A stretch of 64,000 nt of DNA from UBA5239 sp040391785 (GTDB lineage: Bacteria > Verrucomicrobiota > Lentisphaeria > Victivallales > Victivallaceae). The notes beneath the pieces were generated by a model, which saw only the letters and a list, made by a program, of their open reading frames with translations, was not told where the DNA came from and did not search any database. The stretch covers positions 62,001 through 126,000 of the forward strand of contig JBEBXH010000004.1 in NCBI GenBank assembly GCA_040391785.1, in the 5' to 3' direction. This document shows, one piece after another, positions 33,875-40,581 of the stretch; within the stretch, counting starts at the first letter, position 1; every line of letters starts with the position of its first letter. The translations under genes and the position numbers were made by a program.

Positions 33875-33999
33875 GAAAATTGAAAATGGAAAATTGAAAA
33901 TGAAGGAAAGGAAAGAATTCCTTTTACCCTCTTTGCCTATATTTTGATATTTTGGCGAAGAATAAAATTGTTCTCCGCAATTTTCCATTTTCAATTTTC
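33875..33999. repeat. 22-bp perfect inverted repeat upstream of feoB
   Basis: Bases 33875-33896 (a GAAAATT/GAAAATG-type A-rich arm) are the exact reverse complement of 33978-33999, with 81 bases between them. The arms themselves are short tandem variants of GAAAATTG. The interior holds a further small palindrome around AAGGAAAGAATTCCTT. It lies between the dtxR stop and the feoB start. It could fold into a long leader hairpin or be a small dispersed element. Confidence 0.65.
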
Positions 34000-34014
34000 C
34001 ACTTTCAATTAAAA

Positions 34015-34028
34015 TTAGCTATATCTAA
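34015..34028. promoter_or_regulatory. Candidate DtxR-family operator, box 3 (TTAG-N6-CTAA)
   Basis: TTAGCTATATCTAA, 17 bases past the dtxR stop and 200 bases upstream of the feoB ATG. The inner six bases differ from boxes 1 and 2, so it is the weaker match. Confidence 0.45.
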
Positions 34029-34045
34029 ACTTCTGTACAAAAAAA

Positions 34046-34732
34046 TTATGCCGGTTTTACCCGGATGTGCGCCGCGTCGAGTGTGCGGATCGAAAGGCTG
34101 CTGCCCATGACCCGCAGCCGCAGGAGGTCCCCGAGCGGAGCGAAACCCTCCATGGTGACCAGTGTGCCGTTCACCAGACCCAGGTCGGCGAATTTCTTGA
34201 TGCCGCGCAGGTTTTCGCTGACTTTGATGACGACGGCGGATTCGCCGACTTTCAACTGGTTCAACTGGATGAGTTTATCGTTTTCCACATCGGCCTGGAT
34301 TTTCGGCATGGCGTCGGCGAGGTAATCACGCAGCCCGGCGCAGTCTTCGCGTTCGGCCACCGCTTCGCTCAGGGCCACGATCCGCGAGAGGACTTTTTCG
34401 TCGATGACATGCTCCACCTTGCAGGCGGTGTCGTTGGCTTCCTCGGGATCGAGCTTCAAAATGCCGCGCAGGAAACGGCGCAGCGCGTCGTGACGGTGCA
34501 TGATGACGGCGGCGGTCTCGGCGCCCTGGGCAGTCAGGACCACCGGCGCATGCGACTGATAACGGATCATGCCGCGGGCGGAAAGAGCCTGCAGCGCATT
34601 GGTTACCGAGGGCATTTTGACCTGCATGCGGTCGGCGATATCTTTGGTATGGGCGTGACCCTTGATCGCGATGATTTCGGAAATAGCTTCCAGATAATCT
34701 TCCAGGCTGCTGGAGATTTTATCGTTTTTCAT
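34046..34732 (-). CDS. DtxR/MntR-family metal-dependent repressor with C-terminal FeoA domain
   Basis: 228 residues. Residues ~1-70 are the winged helix (SLEDYLEAISEI, HTKDIADRMQVKMPSVTNALQAL). Residues ~75-140 are the dimerisation and metal-binding helices, with HRHDALRRFL, then the AC..VEHVID segment that supplies His/Glu/Cys ligands. Residues ~150-228 are a FeoA/SH3-like domain (LNQLKVGESAVVIKV, LGLVNGTLVTMEGFAP). This is the standard architecture of iron- or manganese-sensing DtxR-type regulators. It is transcribed toward feoB. A TTAG-N6-CTAA box sits 89 bases before its ATG. Fe(II) is the likely signal given the neighbours; Mn(II) is possible. Confidence 0.9.
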   Translation of the reverse strand: MKNDKISSSLEDYLEAISEIIAIKGHAHTKDIADRMQVKMPSVTNALQALSARGMIRYQSHAPVVLTAQGAETAAVIMHRHDALRRFLRGILKLDPEEANDTACKVEHVIDEKVLSRIVALSEAVAEREDCAGLRDYLADAMPKIQADVENDKLIQLNQLKVGESAVVIKVSENLRGIKKFADLGLVNGTLVTMEGFAPLGDLLRLRVMGSSLSIRTLDAAHIRVKPA

Positions 34733-34820
34733 GTTTCACCAGAAATAAGGTTTCTTCTTTTATATTTCGCATATAAAATAGCCTCTAACGGCGAATTTAC
34801 AAGCGATTTTTTGAAAAAAA

Positions 34821-34834
34821 TTAGAATAAACTAA
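34821..34834. promoter_or_regulatory. Candidate DtxR-family operator, box 4 (TTAG-N6-CTAA)
   Basis: TTAGAATAAACTAA, 89 bases upstream of the dtxR-type ATG. Its reverse complement TTAGTTTATTCTAA matches boxes 1 and 2 at 11 of 14 positions. The position suits autoregulation. Confidence 0.5.
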
Positions 34835-34929
34835 TTATCTGTTTACTGCCTGACCGAAAGAGATCATCTCCCGAAGTTTTCATCCGCCTTCGCCAAGGCT
34901 ACGGCGTGACAAGTAGGACGCATAGAACA

Positions 34930-34960
34930 AAATAGGGCGAATAGGAAACTAATCGCCCTT
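34930..34960 (-). terminator. Rho-independent terminator after galK
   Basis: On the minus strand AGGGCGA (34959-34953) pairs with TCGCCCT (34940-34934) around a 12-base loop and is followed by ATTTTGTTCT. It starts 22 bases past the galK stop codon. The remaining bases up to the dtxR side hold no gene. Confidence 0.65.
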
Positions 34961-34980
34961 GATTCTTAATTCTTAATTAA

Positions 34981-36135
34981 TTACAGCTTTTTTGATGTTG
35001 CGCCTTCGCCGATGCTGCAGCGGATCAGTTCCGGTTCTTTGCCGGTCTGGGCCTTGAAGCCGGTGGCGATACGCTTGCAATATTCGTCCGCCGCCGCTTT
35101 TTCCACCAGGTGAATGCTGATGCCGCCGAAGCCGCCGCCGCTCAGGCGCGCTCCCACACAGCCCGGAATCGATTTGGCCAGTTCGACCAGATAATCCAGT
35201 TCGGGACAGCTGTTCTCGAAGTTCTTGATCGAGCTCTCGTGGGATTCGAAAAGCAACCGGCCGAAATCCTTGATGTCGCCTTTTTCGAGGAACTCAATCC
35301 CCTGGAAAACGCGTTCGTCTTCGCCCACCACGTGCTTGGCGCGGCGGTATTCGCGATCGGTCAGCAGGTCTTTGTGTTTTTCCAGCATGACCATGGAGAC
35401 GTCGCGAAGCTTGGTTACGCCGGGTTCGACGGCGGCGATTTTGGCCGCGGCGTGTTCGCAGTCGAGGCGGCGGGTGTTGTACTCGGAGTCAACGAGGTTG
35501 TGCTTGACCATGGAGTTCGCCACCACCAGAATGTAGTCGCTGGGCATCGGGATGGTGCGGAGCACTTCGTTGCTGCGGAAGTCGGAGAGAATCAGCGCAT
35601 TTTCATGGCCGAAAATCGAGCTGAACTGGTCAAGCAGTCCGCTCTGCAGCCCCATGTACTGATTTTCTACGCCCTGGCCCACGCGGGCCCATTCCGCCTT
35701 GGGCAGTTCGATGCCGAAAACTTCCTTGAAGGCGAAGCAGGCGGAGACTTCCAGCGCCGCCGAGCTGCTCATGCCCGCGGACAACGGCACCGTGCTCAGG
35801 ATCGCGCCGTCAAAAGCGCCAATTTCGATGCCGCGCTTGCGCAGCTGTACGATCACGCCCTTGATATAATTGCTCCAGTCGCGCGGAGTCGGCTTATCGA
35901 TATTGGTAAGGTCGAATTCGGCCTTGCAGTCGCCGCGGAAATCGACCAGGCGGCAGAGCGTGCCCTCGGCCGGGGCGATGGCGAAATCGGTGGCCTGCGA
36001 GACCGCCGCGCTCAGCACGAAACCTTCGTTGTAGTCCGTGTGGTTGCCGAGGATTTCCAACCGGCCGGGGGCGCGGGAAACCGCTAGTGGAGCTTTGCCG
36101 TAATGCGCGGTGAATTTTTCGATAATCTTGTTCAT
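34981..36135 (-). CDS. galK: Galactokinase
   Basis: 384 residues, normal for galactokinase (galactose + ATP to galactose-1-phosphate, Leloir pathway). GHMP signatures: GRLEILGNHTDYNEG (24-38), LSAGMSSSAALE (~119-130, ATP loop) and GARLSGGGFGG near residue 335. The first motif has Asn in place of the usual Glu of GEHTDYN, so specificity for another sugar cannot be excluded. AAGGAAAG stands about 4 bases before the ATG. The start overlaps the mutarotase stop by 4 bases, forming a two-gene hexose unit; galT and galE are not in the window. A terminator follows at 34930-34960. Confidence 0.85.
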   Translation of the reverse strand: MNKIIEKFTAHYGKAPLAVSRAPGRLEILGNHTDYNEGFVLSAAVSQATDFAIAPAEGTLCRLVDFRGDCKAEFDLTNIDKPTPRDWSNYIKGVIVQLRKRGIEIGAFDGAILSTVPLSAGMSSSAALEVSACFAFKEVFGIELPKAEWARVGQGVENQYMGLQSGLLDQFSSIFGHENALILSDFRSNEVLRTIPMPSDYILVVANSMVKHNLVDSEYNTRRLDCEHAAAKIAAVEPGVTKLRDVSMVMLEKHKDLLTDREYRRAKHVVGEDERVFQGIEFLEKGDIKDFGRLLFESHESSIKNFENSCPELDYLVELAKSIPGCVGARLSGGGFGGISIHLVEKAAADEYCKRIATGFKAQTGKEPELIRCSIGEGATSKKL

Positions 36136-36992
36136 AATCTTTCCTTGCTGATGATTGCGGTGAGGGTGTGAGTGTTGCCGGGCGGAATCGAACGCCGGTC
36201 GTCGCGGGCGTTGGTGGTTTCCACGCAGAGCATGGTGTGATATTCTTCGTCGCCGAAATCCGGCATACGCTTTGCTTTTTCAATCCACGGATTCCAGACC
36301 ACGGCCGAGCGGCTGCCTTTTTTGGCGATCCGGATGCGGCGGCTGTAGCCGGGGTCGCAGATGACGCAATCACCCTCGGTATTCAGGAATACCCGGTCGA
36401 ATTCGGCGTCGAAACGGATGGCGCCCTGCTGGATGACTTCCTGTTTGGTCAGCGAGTCGAAACTGTGGGCCTTGTCCAGCCCTTCCACCCAGACTTTGCT
36501 GATGTCGCTGACGTTGAAATAAGTATGCAGCGCGCCGGTGATATCGAGGTTGTCGCCGCCGGTATTGGTCATTTCCAGCGCCATGGTCAGCTGGGGGCCG
36601 ACCGTGACGATGAACCGCAATTGAAACGGCTGGGCCTTGAACTCGGCGGGCACGTCCTTGTTGGTGAGGGTCAGGATGACTTCAGTGGATTCGTCCGGCA
36701 GGTTTTTGATGCTGCTGAGGTTCCAGAGACAGAGCCGCGCGAAGCCGTGCGCCGGCAGCTCGGGATTGCTCGGGTGCGCCCCGAACCACGGCCAGCAGAT
36801 CGGCACGCCACCCCGGATCGGTTTGCCTGGGGCAAAATAACTCTTTTCGCTCATCCACAGAACAGGTTTTTCGCCCTTCGGGATGTATTCCATCACATTC
36901 GCGCCCTGAAACGAGATTTTGGCGGTGGCGAATTTGTTTTCCACCCCGGCCAACGGTAATCCGTGCGCATCATTGTCAATCCATGCAGCCAT
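36132..36992 (-). CDS. Aldose-1-epimerase-like D-hexose-6-phosphate mutarotase (YeaD family)
   Basis: 286 residues of the galactose-mutarotase superfamily, subgroup D-hexose-6-phosphate mutarotase: GGVPICWPWFGAHP (~65-78), AHGFAR with the conserved His (~84-89), ALHTYFNVSD (~160) and VVWNPWIEKAKRMPDF (~240). It speeds anomer exchange of hexoses or their phosphates. The ATG at 36992 is taken because GGAGG lies 5 bases before it; upstream in-frame ATGs at 37016 and 37061 lack such a site and add a non-homologous tail. It is the first gene of the galK unit, with a 4-base overlap. Confidence 0.85.
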   Translation of the reverse strand: MAAWIDNDAHGLPLAGVENKFATAKISFQGANVMEYIPKGEKPVLWMSEKSYFAPGKPIRGGVPICWPWFGAHPSNPELPAHGFARLCLWNLSSIKNLPDESTEVILTLTNKDVPAEFKAQPFQLRFIVTVGPQLTMALEMTNTGGDNLDITGALHTYFNVSDISKVWVEGLDKAHSFDSLTKQEVIQQGAIRFDAEFDRVFLNTEGDCVICDPGYSRRIRIAKKGSRSAVVWNPWIEKAKRMPDFGDEEYHTMLCVETTNARDDRRSIPPGNTHTLTAIISKERL

Positions 36993-37173
36993 ATTTTCCT
37001 CCAAATACAATTTCATGTAATGTACTCGGATTTGGCAAAAATTCAACGCAGGATGGAGCAATACCGCCTATTTTTTAGCGGCCAGGAGATTTTTCACAGA
37101 TAACAGCATAACGGCGTGATGATTCTGCGCACCTTTGGCGCAAGAATATTATCTTTTTTCGTGATTTCAGTCC

Positions 37174-37202
37174 TTGACAACCTTTTTTTCAAGGGCTATT
37201 TT
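37174..37202 (+). promoter_or_regulatory. Putative promoter of the DUF1287 gene
   Basis: TTGACA (37174-37179) and TATTTT (37197-37202) are separated by 17 bases, 52 bases ahead of the start codon. The remaining intergenic bases back to 36993 show only small imperfect hairpins. Confidence 0.55.
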
Positions 37203-37253
37203 TCATCAAACGTTTCGGATGGACCGAGGTGTAGTTATATGGAATAAAGAATA

Positions 37254-38288
37254 TTGAAACGGCACATTTTAATCATCCTGATGGCGTGTTGCACCACACA
37301 TATTTTCGGCGGATGGAAGGCGAACGTTTATCCGCCGAACGAGCGGTTTGCGTACACACGCACAGAGATCCAATATGATGTGGATGAACGCGGTTTTGTG
37401 ACATTTGAGGAGGCGCTTGATGAATTGAATAAAAGCGGTCATGTCACTCGATTGGAATGTGTCAGGTTGCAACATTTTCCGGTTTTCGATCCGGTCTTTC
37501 AGGAAGAGGTTTTGACGGCGTTGAAAAAGACCGCGCCGCGCGAACTGGCCGAAGCGGAGCGTTCCGCCGGCAACATGCACAATCCGAGCGTGCTTGCGCT
37601 TAGGAAACCCTTTGTGGATGCCGTGTTAACAACGCCGACCGTGCGGAGAATCAACACCGCGCTGGCGCCGTTTGGACGGTGTGTGACAAACGTCAACATT
37701 GGGGAGAAGTTTCATATTGTCCGCAACCAGGGGCGGTCGCACTTCAGGAGTTTTTTAACGCTCACGATTGCCGCCGCGCCGCCGTCGATCGTGGCCGCCG
37801 CGCGGAGCCAGGTTGGAAAGACGCTGATGTATGATTCAGATTACGTGCGCCTCGCGTATCCAATGGGCGATGTGCCGATTGAAAAAGGTGTTTGTACGGA
37901 CGTGGTTATCCGCGCTTTTCGCGACGCGTTGAAAGTGGATTTGCAGCAGCTCGTGCATGAGGACATGACCGCCGCTTTTGCGGAATATCCGAAGAACTGG
38001 GGACTCGCCAAACCGGACCGCAACATTGACCACCGCCGCGTGCCGAATCTCAAAAAGTATTTCGAGCGCAAAGGATTTTCAGTTGCGGTTTCAAAGAAGC
38101 CGGAGGATTATCTTCCGGGCGACTTGGTGACGTGCACGGTGAACGGCAGGCTGCCGCACATCATGATTGTGAGTGACCGGAAAACTGCGGCAGGCGTTCC
38201 GCTCGTCATCCACAACATCGGCCGCGGTGCGCAGGAGGAAGACCGGCTTTTCGACTTTCCGGTCACGGGGCATTACCGTGTCAAATAA
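37254..38288 (+). CDS. Exported DUF1287 (NlpC/P60-like) protein
   Basis: 344 residues starting at a TTG, since no ATG fits in frame before the signal peptide (KRHILIILMACCTTHIFGG). Residues ~30-175 are an N-terminal region that I do not recognise. From ARSQVGKTLMYDSDYVRL (~185) it is DUF1287, a papain-like NlpC/P60 relative: KGVCTDVVIRAFRDAL contains the probable nucleophile Cys, and LPHIMIVSD the His. Such proteins are thought to act on peptidoglycan or to be amidases. The ribosome-binding site is poor. The gene stands alone on the plus strand between two minus-strand units and converges on the HD gene with a 32-base gap. Codon use is somewhat more AT-rich at the start. Confidence 0.8.
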   Translation: MKRHILIILMACCTTHIFGGWKANVYPPNERFAYTRTEIQYDVDERGFVTFEEALDELNKSGHVTRLECVRLQHFPVFDPVFQEEVLTALKKTAPRELAEAERSAGNMHNPSVLALRKPFVDAVLTTPTVRRINTALAPFGRCVTNVNIGEKFHIVRNQGRSHFRSFLTLTIAAAPPSIVAAARSQVGKTLMYDSDYVRLAYPMGDVPIEKGVCTDVVIRAFRDALKVDLQQLVHEDMTAAFAEYPKNWGLAKPDRNIDHRRVPNLKKYFERKGFSVAVSKKPEDYLPGDLVTCTVNGRLPHIMIVSDRKTAAGVPLVIHNIGRGAQEEDRLFDFPVTGHYRVK

Positions 38289-38320
38289 TATCGCACCTGC
38301 TACCGCCTGAACGCCGAATC

Positions 38321-38872
38321 TTAAGCATATTTCGCCTGGAAATACGGTTTGAGCTGGTGCCATAAATTGCGGACGAGTTCCGTGCGCAGTTTGCCGCAGG
38401 CGTTGTTTTCGAAGTTGACGAATTCCGCCGGGACCTTGATATCTTTGCGGTAGCGGTAGAGCTGGACCAGAAGATCAAGGCGGTCGAAGTCTTTGGCGAG
38501 AAGACCGTTGAGATTGTCGCCGTTTTCCATGGCGCGCCAGGAATCGTAGAGCTCGGGGCAGAGTTGCTGCATTTCGTTAGCTTCCTCTTCCTGGTAAGCG
38601 GCGGGTTTCCAGACGGTGCGGTCATCGTGGGCGAAGTCGCCGATGACGGCCTCCGCCCAGTCGTGAATGAAGAGCAGCTGCAGCACTTTGGCTTTATCAT
38701 ATTCCGCGGAATTGTCGTCCAGGCAGAGAAACGCCAGCAGGTAAGCACCGTAGGTGTGCTCGGCTACCGACTCGATCCGGGGATCGTGATCCTGACGGAT
38801 CAGATTGATCCAGCCGGCGCGGCGCTGGGTTTTCAGGTTATAGAGACGGTCGATTTTTTCGGCGATATTCAT
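38321..38872 (-). CDS. HD-domain hydrolase (YfbR/HD_3-like)
   Basis: 183 residues. The metal-binding HD pattern is H39 (VAEHTYGAYLL), H70-D71 (LQLLFIHDWAEAVIGD) and a later Asp in KDFDRLDLLVQLYRYR (~124). These match HD_3-type proteins such as 5'-deoxynucleotidase YfbR. The start at 38872 overlaps the recD stop (ATGA), so it is the last gene of the recCBD operon; a longer frame upstream lies inside recD and is not coding. A nucleotide phosphatase translated with an exonuclease V complex could help recycle the nucleotides released, but this is only suggested by position. Confidence 0.85.
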   Translation of the reverse strand: MNIAEKIDRLYNLKTQRRAGWINLIRQDHDPRIESVAEHTYGAYLLAFLCLDDNSAEYDKAKVLQLLFIHDWAEAVIGDFAHDDRTVWKPAAYQEEEANEMQQLCPELYDSWRAMENGDNLNGLLAKDFDRLDLLVQLYRYRKDIKVPAEFVNFENNACGKLRTELVRNLWHQLKPYFQAKYA

Positions 38873-40581
38873 GCGTTTCCCACGGCTAAACGGTCGGCGA
38901 GACCGCCGCGCCGGGCCTGCGATTTCAGGGCGGGGCCGCTCAGGGTATCGGGATCGTCGAACCAGATTTCGACGCTGTTTTTCGCACGGGTCACGCCGGT
39001 GAAAAACAGTTCGCGGCTGAGGATGCGCGCCCCCGCTCCGGGCAGCATCAGCAGGATATTTTCCGCTTCGGAGCCCTGGGCCTTGTGGACGGTAATCGCG
39101 TAGGCGGGGTCCCACGGCGGCAGCAGGTTCAGATTGACCTTGCGGAACTTGCCGTCGGCTTCCGGAAAGGCGGCGAAAAGCGGCGCATCGGGATCGTCCT
39201 GCCAGATCATGCCGGTATCGCCGTTGAAGAGCATTTCGTTGTAATCATTGGCGGTGATCATGATCGGGAGTCCTTTGTAGGGGGCCTTGCCGCCGTTGAA
39301 TTCGATCATATAGTCGTTGATGGTGTCGCAGCCGAGGAACTGGCGGCGGCAGGCGGTCAGGATGCGGAACTGCGAAAAATGGTCGAACGCCTCCGCCAGA
39401 TCGGGCAGGTAACGGCATTGTTTGAAGTATTCGGCGACCGTGGCAAGCTGTTTCTGCCAGTTGCGTGGATCTGCCTGTGTGAACGTGACTTCCGGCATCG
39501 GGTCGGCCTGAATTGCTTCGATTTTTCCGGCATCGCCGGCCTGGATCGCGCTGCTCAGTTTGCCGATACCGCGCTCCGGGTCGAAACGGTAGGACTTCGT
39601 CAGCTGGACGATGCGGTTTCGCAGGATCGGATTTTCCGCGATGCAGATATCGTTGAACGGCGCGCCGACCTCGACCGGTTCCAGCTGGTTTTTGTCGCCG
39701 AGCATGATGATGACGGCATCGTCCGGCACCGCTTCGAGGAGCTTGCTCAGGAGCGCGAGCGGAATCATCGAGCATTCGTCGATCACCAGCACGTCGACCG
39801 GCAGCGGGTTGTCGCGGTTGTACCTGAAATACGGCGAGTTATGAATATAGCCGAGCAGTTTGTGAATGGTGGAAGCCTCGCGCGGAATCTTCGCCATGCT
39901 CGGATTTTCGCCCTGCAGTTTGTCGCAAACGGCGTTTACGGACTGGTTCATGCGCTGGGCGGCCTTGCCGGTGGGGGCGGCGAGCTGAATCCGCAGCGAT
40001 TTCTCCTCGAGCATGATGCCGAGGATCTTGGCGAACGTGGTGGTTTTGCCGGTGCCGGGGCCGCCGGTGATGATCGAGAATTTGCCGTTCAGCGCCATGG
40101 CGGCGGCCTCGCGCTGCTGCCCTTGCAGACCGTATTTGTCCAGCGCGGCGGCGAAGTCGCGGTTCTCGTGGATCTGGGCACGCTGCACAATCAGTTCCGC
40201 CACCTGTTTTTCGTACTCGGCGTAGCGCCGCAGATAGAGCCGCTCGTCGCGGTACAACACTAGCATTTCGAGCCCGGCTTTTTGGACGCATTCCAGCCAG
40301 CGCGGATAGTCCGGGAAACGGGCCGCCAGCAGTTCCGGATGCGGCATTTCGCGCCCGAGCAGCAGCTCGGCGGCAAAGAATTCGCCGACGGTTTGCCCGG
40401 CGCACTCGCGCAAATTCAGACTGGCGTGGTTCTGTGACGATATTTTGTAGGACGCCAGCGCCGCCGCCAGGCGTAGTTCCGGCGAATCATGCGCCGCGAG
40501 TTTGCCACAGAAATCGGCCATCTCGCGGTCGATGCCGCCGATCAGTTTATTGCGGTATAATTCATGAATCAGATTGTTCAT
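38869..40581 (-). CDS. recD: Exodeoxyribonuclease V alpha subunit RecD
   Basis: 570 residues of the RecD helicase (5'-3' motor of RecBCD). Walker A GGPGTGKTTTF lies near residue 173, VDVLVIDECSMIPL (~265) is motif II, LGDKNQLEPVEVGAPF motif III, and AYAITVHKAQGSE (~510) motif V. The N-terminal ~140 residues are the RecBC-binding region. It overlaps recB and the HD gene by 4 bases each. A RecCBD set without an accessory AddAB implies Chi-type repair of double-strand breaks and degradation of foreign linear DNA. Confidence 0.92.
   Translation of the reverse strand: MNNLIHELYRNKLIGGIDREMADFCGKLAAHDSPELRLAAALASYKISSQNHASLNLRECAGQTVGEFFAAELLLGREMPHPELLAARFPDYPRWLECVQKAGLEMLVLYRDERLYLRRYAEYEKQVAELIVQRAQIHENRDFAAALDKYGLQGQQREAAAMALNGKFSIITGGPGTGKTTTFAKILGIMLEEKSLRIQLAAPTGKAAQRMNQSVNAVCDKLQGENPSMAKIPREASTIHKLLGYIHNSPYFRYNRDNPLPVDVLVIDECSMIPLALLSKLLEAVPDDAVIIMLGDKNQLEPVEVGAPFNDICIAENPILRNRIVQLTKSYRFDPERGIGKLSSAIQAGDAGKIEAIQADPMPEVTFTQADPRNWQKQLATVAEYFKQCRYLPDLAEAFDHFSQFRILTACRRQFLGCDTINDYMIEFNGGKAPYKGLPIMITANDYNEMLFNGDTGMIWQDDPDAPLFAAFPEADGKFRKVNLNLLPPWDPAYAITVHKAQGSEAENILLMLPGAGARILSRELFFTGVTRAKNSVEIWFDDPDTLSGPALKSQARRGGLADRLAVGNA

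Noticed and set aside
34870..34915. A CCGCCTTCGCCAAGGCTACGG stretch as a gene or RNA fragment
   Set aside because: It resembles a widespread intergenic repeat wording, but only one copy was noticed here and no structure or frame supports a call.
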